Source: Diphasiastrum complanatum | Taxonomy: Eukaryota; Streptophyta; Lycopodiopsida; Lycopodiales; Lycopodiaceae | NCBI GenBank assembly: GCA_029204225.1 | Contig: MU833060.1 | Span: forward strand, 1 to 61,766 | Reading direction: 5' to 3' | Length of the DNA stretch: 61,766 bases | Part shown: positions 1 to 10,980 of the stretch, piece after piece | Position numbering within the stretch: the first letter of the stretch is position 1 | Layout of the letters: every line of letters starts with the position of its first letter | Notes under the pieces: generated by a model | Seen by the model: only the letters and a program-made list of their open reading frames with translations | The model's database searches: none | Told to the model about the DNA's origin: nothing | Translations under genes and position numbers: made by a program

Positions 1-142
1 ATGCATGTAGAAACAGTGGGTCTCGACAAAGTAAAACTTACACTTCACATAATAAGTAATCTTAATTAAACTACTACTGGAATGGATTGACATCCAGTTT
101 CCAGCTGTTTCATTACAAAATTTACCTAGTAGACCGCCATCC

Positions 143-2623
143 TCAGTAGAGTTTAGCTAAATCCTTGGCACACACTATAGAACAACTTCCACTCGGCAAA
201 AAACCGAGTGTTGGAAAAAACGAACAACTAGACATGTTCAATTTTAAGAGTAACTTCATGTTTTCCCAGTAAACTTTCTGTGCCTGTAGAAATATTTGCT
301 GGAAGGCATACCATGAACAGGAAGCCAGAATATTAGTGATTTTTTCGGCGGCCTCTCTTAGCAGCACTATGGTCAATGAAAAGTAGATTTCTGTGTCACT
401 ATCAAGGAACTTCCCATGAGATATATTTTTAAAAAATTCACATCCACCACTTGGCATTGATAAAATAACCAATAACAAACTCAAAAAGATATCCAAGACA
501 GTCAACTCAAAAGGATACTTTGAAAGGTCGAGGCAATGGACAACAATGCCACTAAACAGCAGTTCTGGTGAGTGAACCTTCATACCTGATAAACAGATCA
601 CAAGATATTATGAAAAACAAAAGTGAGTTAAGAATTGGTGGGTTCATGCTATTAGACGACACAAAACATTTTCAGTCAAGTTCAGAGATGTTCTGCAAAA
701 AACAGATGGAGAGAAAGATATGCGACAAGAAATAAAACATACCTCTGTCTAAAGAGGTACACATAACTTGTAATCCTCATCACATGATATCACCAAGAAA
801 TCATCCCCGTCATCTTTAACAGAGATGTAACTCTCATAGTCATCTACCACCTACATACATGTTTCAAGGCTCAAAACTGAAGATCTGTTTCCTTACAACA
901 GCCCTCTCGAAGAGATAAAACATGTTCAAGTCAAGCAAACTTTGACTGAGGCTTGAGCAGATGGTTTAAACATTCATGCTCATGTTCATGTTCACAGTTT
1001 GCATAAATCACTGGTTAAATAGCAGATTGTTCAGCTAAAAGAAGAAATAAAGAGTGATCAAGGCTAAGTTTATGCAGGCCTACCGCTTCAAACTGTGATT
1101 TCACAACTTCATGGAAGTGTGAGTTATTTCATTATGAAAGAATACTTTGAATTAGGGTGCATGATTCGACTTAATCGATACACCCAATCAAGAAACTTGG
1201 AATGGAAATGACAATGTATTTAATAAGTTTGGTACCATTCGAGATTAAAAAGGCCATAGCCTTTGAAAGACTACTATGGACCATCAAACATGCTATTCCT
1301 CCATGCCTTGGACCATAGTTGCCCAGAAACGCATTTCTGGGCAAAAATGTTTCCAGAAACACGTTTCTAGGAGCAGAATCCTAAAAAAAACAGAATATAC
1401 AATTTTTTTTTCGCCAAACTGATATTTGAATAGCCTAGTTGGACTACTTTGTGATGCTTTTGATCATTTAAGTTGTTTGTGCTATTCATTTATGTGCAAA
1501 TGATGTACGTCAAAAATAAGAGCACCCTCAGTTTTTCCCAATATAGGTAATAGGTAGTATTTGTACCTTAGGGAAGACAGTGATTTAGGTGTGATATGTA
1601 GTTGAGACAGATGATTTCAAGAAAGTGTCTAGAGATAAGAGATGCTAATATTTTAAGGGTCAATGAGTGGAGCCATATAAATGATGTGTCTGTTATCTCA
1701 ATCACCTTGCAGAGTATGTGGAGCAAAAGAAATTGGTGTATGTCTATAAAGTTGCAGCTGTGGTTTTGTGACTTGCATTGACCTTGTTGTACAGACTTAG
1801 TAGCTTTAAGGTTTTTGAACATAGAATGTTTAATTAATTTCATGTTGAAAAATTAAGGGTAAGTGTGTTGACAATAGAACCTACCTGGCAACAAGTGTTT
1901 TATAATATACTGACTTTCTATACTGACCTAAACTGACAGAATCCAACAGGGATTGATGCACCTAAACTGGACCACACTGTAACCGAAGCACTTGGCAACC
2001 TACATAAATGCAATGCCCTTGATTAGTGCTTTAATCTGATACCCATGCCACAAAAAAAAAAAAAAAAAACGTTTCTGAGAAACGCTGGCCCAAACCAGAA
2101 ACGCGGATCAGAAAAGTCATTTCTGACCGCGGTTCTGAACACGTTTCCAGAAACGCTATTCCTCCATTCCTTGGACCTTTGAACTGCTTGGTGATTTTTT
2201 GTTGAACTTTGAAGCTAGGATATGGCTCCTGTTTAAATTCAAAGTATTTGAAGGGAATTTGTCACAATGCTTTCATGCTCTTTTGAACAGTTGAGCTTTA
2301 TGCATGCTGCAAGAGATCTTGATGATTAGTATCACAATTGTAGGTGTTCTACAGTGTGGGTGCTTGGATTGATTTAAATAAGGGTGTTATGACCAGCAAA
2401 ACCTAAAATATTCAATACCGTGTTCGAAGGATAAAAACTGTGTACTTTGTCAAACTCCTAATGTTGTGCAACAACCAGGAACTCTTGCAAATGGTTTGAA
2501 GTAACAATGTAACCCCAAGAACGCGTATCATCAAGTAGTGTTTAAACCTCTTGTGAGAGCTATAGACTGAATAACATGAGGGTCGACAAGTTTATTATTG
2601 TTCAACATTCGATGTGTAGATTG

Positions 2624-2662
<39 letters not shown>

Positions 2663-5600
2663 TGCCACCTGCAGCCTGGACAATTGCACGAACAGCCTCT
2701 GGTTTAGTAGTGGGAGTTACATATACTTTCCAATCCTGAACATCAATATAAATGCTCAACAGTTGAACAGATTGACCTGGATCTTGGTCACAGACCTTAA
2801 CTAGATACGTAAATGCTTCTCTTACCTGTAGAACGGGCTTTTGCTGTGATGCAGCTAACGTTGACTGCATAGAGAATCCAAGCTCCTTCTCTTTCTTTGA
2901 ATCTTGAAGGATAAAATTTTTCTCGTCAACAAAATAACTAGCCAATCCACAGCTTTCCAGCCATGAAACCGTAACAACTGATTTCCCAGCAGCCATGACC
3001 TCCAGCATGTTACCTGTTCTCACAAACTTGTCTGTAACAAAATGTGTGCATTCTGTAGCTTTCGTAGTAACTCTTCCACCAAGTCGTTTTAAAATCTGCA
3101 AAACGAAACTGATTGTTGAACCTCCTAACTTCATCACCAACCATTCAGTCCTGTTTAACTAGATAGTTATCATTGCATCTCATCATTATCATGAACAACA
3201 TAATGGTCTTATTTGTCTCGTTGTTTCAAAATAGCACTGTGTTAAGCCTTCTTCCTCAGAGTTTCAACAATTATAAAAAAGGTATTGCCATGATTAGACT
3301 GAAACTGCACTGCACTGGAAATCTGGCCCCATACATTGTCATGGAAACACATATAAGTGTTACATAAACAGAAAGGCTTCTTTTCAACACTTAATCAAAA
3401 CTTACCTTGTGTTGTTGTTTAACAATTTCATCGAACACACCGTGACTGAACAAAACGTTCACATTTCCTGGTTCACGTTTCCGTCGTTTTCTTTCAATGC
3501 TACCATTGATGGCATCTCTTGATATAGCTGCTGATTTGCATGGTGTGTCCAATACTGTATCAGATGCCTTCCTTTTCTTGAGGAAGTGAAATCGTTTCTT
3601 GGGTAGGCTTTTGGATGTACTTGCATCTTCAACTACAGTGGGTGCAAGGAGCTTGTGAGATGAATGAGATGGCTTATTATTCCCAGACACCTTTGAATAT
3701 TTGCCAGACAGTTCACCCCGTGCTCCCACACGAGCTGGTGTCTTTGGCTGTTCACCTTTAATTCTAGTGCCAGTGATTGATTGAGAAGTATCTGATATAC
3801 TACACAATTTTGAGCTAGAAGAGCTTCTCCTCCTTAACTTAACACCCTCACTTGGTGAGACTTCTTTGGGAACAATACTTTCTCTCTTGAGACTTTTGTG
3901 TTCATTGTCTTGCCTTGTATTGGTGGCAGTTGACTTCGAACCTGAAAAAGGGGCAGCAACTTTTTTGAGGTTTGACATAGGTCGTTGAGATCTTGTTGCC
4001 ATCTTTGAAAAGCCCAAAGGCTTTTGTTGAGGTGAGCCTTCATCTGAATGTTCTTTGGCAGAAACAACAGCTCTAACCTTTTTCTCATGGCCACTTAGTG
4101 GGCTAGAAAGGTCAACAGCACTCGAGTCCATTGTTGACCGCTTCTGCATCATAGCAGTCCTGGGTCTTTTTAGTATGCTTTTCACTTCTTTATCACCATC
4201 CAAGTTAGCTCCAACACTTTTTCCTCGGATAATTGAAGGACAACAAGACTTCTCTTTCACAGTTTTCTCAGATGTTGAGCCGCCTTGAATTTCAAAACTG
4301 TTGTGGTTATGCCTAGCTGAGCGTGTTGACACTCCACCTGTTACCACTGAAGGTTTGCTCGAGGGTTGTTCCTTTTTCGCTTTGATTGTAGAAGTGCGCA
4401 TAGTTTCAGTACTGCAATAAGAATCGAGCTTTGCTGATTTTTTAGTTTTTCCAACATGCCCCATGCTGGTTTTAGACTCTAACCTTTTGAGTTTTGCATT
4501 GACCCTTCTGCTCTTTACTTCTCTATTCTTAGCCAATTTTATTTTCGGGTCGCTCCTAACTTTTGAAGACACTGATTGTCTTCTTGGGGTTGATCGATCC
4601 CTGCTTACAATCTCAATGTCCCCACTCCAACTGACTCTTCTACCTTTCTTCCCTCCCTCTATAAGTCTACTCTCAGATTGTGTCACTCTATCTTTGCTTA
4701 CAGCCTGCAAGCTTTTATCGGTGTCAACTTGATCAGCTCTGAACTTGTTCTCCGGTTCACATGCACGACCCATGATATGAATAGCTTCTATAGCAATCTG
4801 AGTATCACTTCCAATGTCAGAATAAGAAAGACATTCATTTGTTATTCTACTGCTTATGGGCAAATGCTCCAAAGCTTTATATATTTCTTTAGCTCCATTA
4901 TCCAGCTTGCTTTCGTGCAAAGTTTTTTCCTCGGTATTTCTCAAATCACAAAGTGACCTCTGTGCCACTTTACTCACAGCTTGTGCTAAGCCTCCTTGTG
5001 GAGATTTTCTCAACAATTGTACACTATTTGAGAACGTAGAATCAGTGTTTTGGATTGGGATGCTTGATCCACCATCTCCTGGATAAGCCTTTGGGTCACT
5101 GCAGACTTTGACATCAACAGCAGTAACCTTTTCAAAACTATTTGAGCAGTTCATCTTTTTTGTGGATACGTTTGAGGAGCGAAGCCGAGAAGGATTTCTT
5201 GGCTTGATATTGTTTGCACCCTCAACAACCTCTAGATCTTGTTTCAAGCTACCAGGCTTTCTCTTGGCTACCTTATCTTGCCTCACAAGCTTTTTCAACT
5301 TTTTGTTACGCAGTCCTGACCCCTTCAACTCATTGCATTCACCATAGTTTATACGCTTGGACTTCTCTGCCTGCACTTTATTTGTAAAACCGGCTTCATT
5401 AAACTGGCTATCAACCCAATCAAAAACTTTCATCGTTTCTTTTGAGTTCTTGTTCTCTTCAACCTGTGCCGATTGGTGCCAGCGCTTTTTGGACAAAGCA
5501 CCTTCAGTCCTATCATCTTTTTCTACCACAGGCTCCTGAGAGCACCCAGAAGTATTTAACCAGACTAACTTATCAACCATCGCTAGAGCATTTGCTTGGG

Positions 5601-6521
5601 ATTCCTCCCCAGGCTCATAAGAATCAAGATAACTGAGTTCATTTAGCTTTGAATGCAACTTGGAATCCAGAACATCATGCTTCTCTTCCAGTTCATGCTG
5701 CATCTGATCGATGTGAACTATTTGGTCACTTTCAAGAAGAACAGACACCTGCCGGTGTTGTGCTGAATTTTCCTGCACAATTTCCCCATCTTCAAACAGA
5801 AGCTTTCTGACTTTTCGTCCTTGTCCAGCAAATTCTTCTTTACCTCTACATTCTTCTGCTTGAGTTTGAATGTTGACCGCAGCCACAGTATTCACATCAA
5901 CTTCTGGACCAGACAGTTTCTTTATGTCCACTGATTTTTTAGTTTCTGAGCATACAGGAGGCATATCAATGCACAGTTGCCTTGAGCCGTCTGCTGCTGG
6001 GCTTGTCTCAATATAAGATTGCCCAACATCTGCCCTACAATTAAAATGCCCAGTGTCAGACCTTCCTGGTTCACTAGCAGAGTTAATTCGTTGGAAATCC
6101 TCTTGCTTGTCATTCCTGCCTTGAGAAAAGGGAAACTTTGTTGCCCTTTCATCTGCTCGATATGTAGTATGCAAGGATGATGCTCTTACAGAAGCAATAT
6201 TTCTAAGTCTGTCCTTTGAAGTTGCTGTGCAAGGGGAGCCAAAATTAGCTCTGCCCACCTGCCTGTCAATATCTGGACCATCCTCACTCATGTGATTGCC
6301 ACTAAAAGCTACCTCATTTGATGGCAGGGGAGCTGTTTGCTGTTGCTTGATTGTTGACTGAGAAGCATTGACAGGACTTCCATCTTTTCTGAGAGTGCAT
6401 TGGTAACCGTTTTCCTCAAATTTCTCCAAACATGCATCTTTCATAGCATCACATGATTCATGATGTGGCAATAACTCCATAAGGTTAAGCCCACTTGTCC
6501 ATTCCCCTACAACGCCTGCAC
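143..6521 (-). CDS. Plant tandem-BRCT DNA-damage protein (MDC1/PTIP-like), exons 2 to last
   Basis: Exons read on the minus strand: 6521-3406, 3095-2826, 2735-2661, 850-743 and 585 downward, all with GT donors and AG acceptors. The large exon is Lys/Ser-rich and probably disordered and nuclear. Numbering from the ATG at 6480, it has family landmarks RKVRKLLFEDGE (222-233), LSYLDSYEPGEESQANAL (282-299) and VFDWVDS (352-358). BRCT1 begins with VLFSHGVFDE and continues in the next exon, including SVVTVSWLESC. BRCT2 starts at WKVYVTPTTKP and ends near VHSPELLFSGIVV. Tandem BRCTs of this type bind phosphoserine on damaged-chromatin histones; that role is family knowledge. The frame is open upstream of 6480 to an AG at 6523-6522, so the true start probably lies in an upstream exon. 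The 3' limit is uncertain: the frame stays open to 143 but loses family likeness after about 490. Exon 850-743 carries a frameshift. Confidence 0.8.
743..850 (-). pseudogene. BRCT2 middle exon with single-base frameshift
   Basis: The exon encodes DDFLVISCDEDYKLCVPL, the classic middle of a second BRCT domain. An in-frame TAG then appears at 751-749, where the family has a hydrophobic residue. Adding one T to the short T run (the AAA at 751-753 on the plus strand) restores the frame. It also makes the exon end in phase 1, which is exactly what the next exon at 585 (GT ATG AAG) needs. Acceptor CTAC/GTAG lies at 852-851 and donor GTATGT at 742. This is either a sequencing or assembly homopolymer error or a true inactivating deletion. 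Confidence 0.7.
1292..2177. mobile_element. Degraded non-autonomous DNA-transposon relic, hAT-like
   Basis: A 23-bp direct repeat (GCTATTCCTCCATGCCTTGG plus ACC) at 1292-1314 recurs at 2155-2177 with one mismatch. Just inside both ends are clustered AGAAACG/CGTTTCT inverted motifs (1320-1372 and 2070-2155). The inner right side, CTGATACCCAT followed by a poly-A run at about 2038-2068, matches the same position in the hAT-like copies at 16718 and 43903. The element lies in the 1.8-kb intron of the BRCT gene. An 8-bp target duplication CCTTGGAC can be proposed at 1306-1313 and 2169-2176, but it sits inside the longer direct repeat, so the ends are uncertain. Confidence 0.45.
2629..2660. repeat. 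(AG)n microsatellite at an intron 5' end
   Basis: About 15 AG units. On the minus strand this reads as CT units that begin immediately after the exon end at 2661, so the intron's obligatory GT is the first dinucleotide of the tract (GTCTCTCT). Confidence 0.9.
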
Positions 6522-7026
6522 CTATAACCCCAGTCGTACAATCAGAACCAGAAAGCTCCGAGTTATACTACTGAATCTTTAAACTAGCAATGAAATCAGT
6601 AGAATAATCACGGCATAACTTGAAAGGAAAGAGAAGCTATGAAAACAAAGAGCCAAAAAAAATTATAGTCGCTTGAAGAATCGCTATAAATGGAAGGATC
6701 TAAAAGTTCTTGATATTTTCTTAACTACAAGACAAGCTTGCAAACAAATAAAGCATCCAGAGAATGCATGTCCAAGTGGTGGAAAATGCTATCCCAACAC
6801 TACAAAGACAATGAATGTAGCCCGATAGGATTAAATACTATGGAAGGGGAGTCAAAGGAAGAAGAACAACCTTTATCAAGGGTATTGGTTAAAAAAAATA
6901 ATATATCTATATATACTAAAATAAATTGGGTTTCCGGGCAGCGTGAGCGCTGCCCGTAACCTCTCTTTTTTTTATTTTTTTTCAATGAATGAATTGAAAC
7001 AAGCTGCGTGCACGCGCGCGCGCGAG

Positions 7027-7074
<48 letters not shown>

Positions 7075-7174
7075 GGGTAAGAGAAGGGGAGCGAGCCAGC
7101 CAGCGAGGGAGGCAGGCAGGCGTGCTTGCAAGAAAGAAACGTTAAGTGAGTTTGCCATGTTACTCTTCAAACAG
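6522..7174. other. Non-coding stretch with hairpin and AG microsatellite
   Basis: This follows the BRCT main exon on its 5' side. It holds a perfect 9-bp stem with TGAG loop (CGGGCAGCG / CGCTGCCCG, 6935-6956), an alternating GCGCGC patch (about 7012-7024) and an (AG)n tract (about 7027-7072). The remainder is AT-rich. Open frames across the AG tract are artefacts of the repeat. Confidence 0.6.
7027..7072. repeat. (AG)n microsatellite
   Basis: Nearly pure AG repeat of about 22 units, preceded by a GCGCGC patch and followed by a purine-rich segment. Confidence 0.9.
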
Positions 7175-7436
7175 GTGCAAGATGCAGGTTGCAAACCTGA
7201 TGTAACAGCCTTCGGTGTGATGCTCAATGTATACATATGGGCTGAAAATCACCAGCGAGCAGAAGTTCTTGTCCGTGAAATGAAATATGCAGGTATTCAA
7301 CCTACAAAAGAGACCTTCCACATGTTTATGGACTCTTACGGAAAAGGTGGAGAAACATTGGGAGCAGAATCAACATTTGAAAGTATCAAACATGCTGGCA
7401 TTCAACCCGGTGTGATGCACTTTACATGTTTGATCA

Positions 7437-8023
7437 TGTTATGGACATACATAATAGTCCATCCTTCTCTATTTTTTGACAGTATTTTTGGACACGCAGT
7501 TATATTACATGTGACAAGCCTAGAAACACCATTTACATGGTTTTCTTTTGAATTTCACCTTCCCTCCAATTCTATTTGAAGGGAGGTAAGTTTTGTCCAT
7601 TATAAATAGCCACTAAGGCTGGTCATTTAGTAGCTTTGATCATTTTGAGTCTTGGGCTTCTTGTAGGGGAGTTGTACTATTTTGGAGATCTTAGTTGGAG
7701 ATTTGCTGAGCTATCGGCGGCCATTGATATTCATAGAGTTTCTTAGTTGGAGAATGCTTTGTGAATGCTTTTTGCTGTCCTTTATGCATCATTGATATCA
7801 AAATCTGTGAATTTGTTCATAACATGGTATCAGAGCACTTTCCTGTCTCTTGGGCTTCTTGTAGGGGAGTTGTACTATTTTGGAGATCTTAGTTGGAGAT
7901 CTGTATGAGCTATCGACAACCATTGATATTCATACAGTTTCTTAGTTGGAGAATGCTTTGTGAACGCTTTTTGCTGTCCTTTATGCATCATTGATATCAA
8001 AATCTGTGAATTTGTTCACAACA
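7437..8023 (+). mobile_element. Small LTR element (TRIM-like or internally deleted Copia) inside the PPR exon
   Basis: A full LTR begins TGTTATGGAC at 7437 and ends AACA at 7824. A tRNA-iMet primer site follows at once, then about 25 bp, then a second copy of only the 3' part of the same LTR (about 7849-8023, ending CACAACA). The copies share runs such as GGGCTTCTTGTAGGGGAG and TTGCTGTCCTTTATGCATCA. Flanks GATCA (7432-7436) and AATCA (8024-8028) fit an aged 5-bp target duplication. The internal coding region and the start of the second LTR are missing. Confidence 0.75.
7825..7836 (+). other. Primer binding site, tRNA-iMet type
   Basis: TGGTATCAGAGC directly follows the LTR end AACA. It is complementary to the 3' end of plant initiator-methionine tRNA, as used by Copia elements and TRIMs. 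Confidence 0.85.
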
Positions 8024-8170
8024 AATCAATGCATTCTGAAGAGTGGAGAATATGATGCAGCAATAGATAAGTTGAAGCACATGAGGCTGGAATAGAAGCA
8101 AATCCTGTTACTATAACCTGCTTCATTTCAGCAGCAAGCACTTGTCAGACATAAAAGCATGTATTGGGTC

Positions 8171-9343
8171 GGCTGGCAGGTCTGCAAGTGTTGGCTTTTC
8201 TCTTCCATACAGGTATATGTTCCTTGTCTTGAATCTCCAGGGGATAGTCTGGTATTCATTGGATGATTTGCTGTATATAAGACATTGTCCATTTTCACAA
8301 TTTCTATTCTAGGGGCCTTTGGAACTTCCTAATGTGATCTGTGTATGTAAGTGACGTCACCTCTGTACTACTTTCTAGACGTCCAGTATTGGTAGGTACT
8401 ACTTTGCATTCGCAAATGGATATGTTACCTTTTACAGCAATCTCAAAATTTAAACATATTTCCAGTGTGAACTGGGAACAATCAAAAGTTATGTTTGGCC
8501 GAACTCGCGAATTGGTCAGCTTCTTGGCTTAATCAGCCCTATAAAGACCCTCTTCTGATTAAATTTCAATACTTCAAAAAGCTGTAATATTTAGTATCGT
8601 ACATATTCATTTCTTTGCACGTCTCCTACTCTCTTTTCCATTCCGTACTCTGGAATAGTGGTAACTTTCATGTTTCCATAATTTTTTTTTGGTCTTGGCC
8701 TTTATGCATCATCTTTGGATAACGGCTCAATGATCTAATGATTGTAGAAGAATAGGCAGCGGCTTTTTGGCCACCCTTTACATTGGAGGAGATGTAACTC
8801 CAACGAGAGCTGTGTTAGGGCATATTGTTTTGTTATTTAGAAATGAGATGTTGTGGGGCAAGTTTTATAAAGTTAGTGACTCCATATTGATTCTAGGTTT
8901 CTCAAACGAAAGTAATGGGAATGGTGGTTTTTGTAACAGGTGATTGCAAAATTCTTAAGCTTGATGCATAGCTATGTGGGAATTTCGATAAGCAAAAATA
9001 TCATACCAGACAATATGAAAGTTCACAAAATTCACCATTCTTTTCCTTTGACATTTATTGTGGTAAGCAATCTATGATTTGGGCATCCTTTGTTCCTGTT
9101 TTGAACTTTTTTATGTGATTCCTTTTCACCTACTTTTCCTTGTTCCATTTAACAGTTTTGAGCATATTCACACTCAATTGTGTTAGGTTTGATTTATTAT
9201 TCATGCATAGCATTGCTATTGAGTGGGCAATATCATTTGATAAATCCTTTGCATAGTGCTATTATTTAGCGTGGCTCATTAAGGGTCTTCATTTTTGTTG
9301 TGATCCTTCCGACTTATTGTTTGCAATGTTTGTTACTTCCAGC
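8171..9343. other. No recognisable gene
   Basis: AT-rich, stop-rich DNA between the PPR fragment and the DUF300 exon. There are isolated acceptor-like tracts (for example TTTTTGTAACAG near 8939) but no reading frame I can assign. Confidence 0.5.
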
Positions 9344-9634
9344 CACACGAAGTTCCCTTGAACCAACAGTCATTGAAACTTTTGAAGTGACGGTCTTTGC
9401 AATTTGTGATTATAAGGCCGGTCTTATCAATCTTGATGATAGCACTTCAACTGCTTGGCTTGTATAAAGGCGCAATCACATGGATTGTCACTTTCATATT
9501 AAATGCCTCTACATCTTTGGCCATGTATTCTTTGCTCAATTTCTATCATCTATTTGGCAAGGAGCTAACTCCTCACAAACCTCTTCCAAAGTTCCTTTGT
9601 ATCAAAGGTGTTGTGTTTTTCTCATTTTGGCAGG
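9344..9634 (+). pseudogene. One exon of a LAZ1/TMEM184-like (DUF300) membrane protein gene
   Basis: Acceptor TTACTTCCAG precedes 9344 and a strong donor (TTTGGCAG followed by GTATGT) ends the exon at 9634. The translation includes LQFVIIRPVLSILMIALQLL, SLAMYSLLNFYHLFGKEL and PHKPLPKFLCIKGVVFFSFW. These match the conserved transmembrane core of the Ost-alpha/DUF300 family, and the closest remembered group is the LAZ1-homolog clade. LAZ1-type proteins sit in tonoplast or plasma membranes and have been linked to vacuolar and brassinosteroid signalling. The 5' third of the exon (SSLEPTVIETFEVT) is in another frame, so an indel lies near 9390. No neighbouring exons are present, and the following intron is cut off by Copia-1 at about 9683. 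This is a stranded exon, not a functional gene. Confidence 0.8.
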
Positions 9635-9682
9635 TATGTCATGTTGAAGATTTCTTCAAGGCTGTCCTACAAAGTCTCCAAT

Positions 9683-10065
9683 AGCCAACAAGGAACTGTT
9701 ATGGGCTGTTCAACACTTTGCTGACCAAAGTGTTCCCAACATGGACCATGTTGTCCATAATCTTCCGCGGGCTGTTCCTGAAGCATAATGGACTGCTCAT
9801 GATGTAAAATGGGCTGTAAATGACCAAAAGAAGATGACTGAACCTGCTGTCCAACATCTTCATCATAAAAATTTAGCAAACTATCAAGAGATGCATCAAC
9901 GATGGCGTCATCAAAGCTGTCCCTCGAAGAGGTATGGGATGACATAGAAGATTCTTCAAGTAATGAAAAATTCTCTCCAATCAAATGCTCACTCTTAACA
10001 CTTTGAACAAAAGTACTAATTGACACATGTTGATTCCCTCCTTGATTAGTACAAAAATGTTCCAA
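9683..10065 (-). pseudogene. Copia integrase-RT linker fragment, extra copy
   Basis: The Gln-rich frame ends with GQHGPCWEHFGQQSVEQP and VPCWLLETL. The adjacent Copia-1 body at about 10640-10450 has a related linker with EHFGQQSV and VPKWLLQTLEDN. This segment is therefore a second, diverged copy of the same integrase-RT linker placed downstream of the RT remnant. It could be a recombination product of two Copia copies or a second truncated insertion. It terminates without RT or LTR. Confidence 0.6.
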
Positions 10066-10104
10066 AGAGTGCTTGAATTTTTCAGCCTTTGCTAAAACAT
10101 CAAC

Positions 10105-10980
10105 TTAAAAAGGTTTCGCATGAAACTTTTCACTAATGCATCCATGATATGCATTAACTTGCGATGACTTGAAAAAAGAAGATTGTTTCAACATCTGCTC
10201 AATGTATCGTTGTTGAGAGATGAAGATTCCAGCCCCATGTGGAAGATCAACAAGCACCCAAGTGTGGTTCTTCATGAGTGAGTTATACTCCTCTTGCATC
10301 GCATCCTCCCAACATTTTACTCCTCTAGCCTGCTCATAAAAAACAGGTTCTACTGCGCCATCCTCAATAGAAGTTAGAGCATAATCAGAAAAATCAGCAA
10401 ATTCTACTGATTTAGTAGACGCACGAGTCTTCCCTTCATAGAAATGATCCACTTTGTTGTCCTCCAAAGTCTGCAACAACCATTTAGGGACTGGTTTGGG
10501 CTGTCCAACAGCCTTACCTTTGTCAACACTTTGCTGTCCAAAGTGTTCCGAACTTGGACCTTGTTGCCCAATGTTTTCCGAACTTGGACCTTACTGTCCA
10601 ATGTCTTCAACAGGCTGCTCTTCACCATAAATAGGTTCTTCTTGATGAACTATGGGCTACAAAATTGAAGGAGTAGTGGGCTGTCCACTAGAAGTAGATG
10701 GCAGTCCCTTCTCTTCATGATTAGATGGCAAAACCAAATCTGAAAATATTTCAACATATGCATCATGGGAGAAGTCCCCTTTCATGACATGAGTGGGCGC
10801 AACATCATAGGAGGTCTTTTCATCAAAATGAACATCACGACTCACTATGATTTTATTAGTATCCATATTAAACAACCTATAGCCCTTGCTTTCGCTACTA
10901 TAGCCAACAAATATGCATTTAACTCCTTTATCATCAAGCTTGGTTCTTAGCTTATCGAGAATGAAAGATAAGTCGTGCAA
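10105..10980 (-). pseudogene. Copia-1 integrase C-terminus, linker and deleted reverse transcriptase
   Basis: 10980-10657 encodes the integrase tail (KGVKCIFVGYSSESKGYRLF), frameshifted relative to the frame to its right. It is followed by a Gln/Pro linker with a stop at about 10591. 10479-10105 starts the RT domain (CWEDAMQEEYNSLMKNHTW, LVDLPHG) and then jumps directly to AGIFISQQRYIEQMLKQ. In intact Copia RTs the latter lies roughly 200 residues downstream. The palm region with the YVDD motif is therefore deleted and no active RT can be made. Confidence 0.85.

Larger units (their letters stand above)
7175..8170 (+). pseudogene. Pentatricopeptide repeat (PPR) gene fragment split by an LTR element
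   Basis: After an acceptor-like CTTCAAACAG (ending 7174), an open frame reads QDAGCKPDVTAFGVMLNVY, then VREMKYAGIQPTKETFHMFM and SIKHAGIQPGVMHFTCLI. These are three tandem PPR motifs with the usual helix-turn-helix spacing. PPR proteins bind organellar RNA. The frame is interrupted at 7437 by a 587-bp LTR element and resumes after it with LKSGEYDAAIDKLKHMR and then GIEANPVTITCFISAA in another frame. At least two small indels break the second part (near 8033 and 8085). No PPR protein start or end is visible, so this is a fragment, and it lies on the strand opposite to the host intron. The family call is firm; the parent gene is unknown. Confidence 0.75.

Noticed and set aside
6935-6960. Helitron 3' hairpin
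   Set aside because: The stem is right-sized, but no CTRR terminus follows on either strand, and no matching TC 5' end was found.
7073-7174. Protein start immediately upstream of the PPR motifs
   Set aside because: The reading frame comes out of the AG tract and the segment looks intronic, ending in CTTCAAACAG. The PPR similarity begins only at 7175.
9397-9684. Intact small membrane-protein gene
   Set aside because: It is a single exon of a multi-exon DUF300 gene. The predicted C-terminal residues after FFSFWQ come from reading through the GT donor into the intron.
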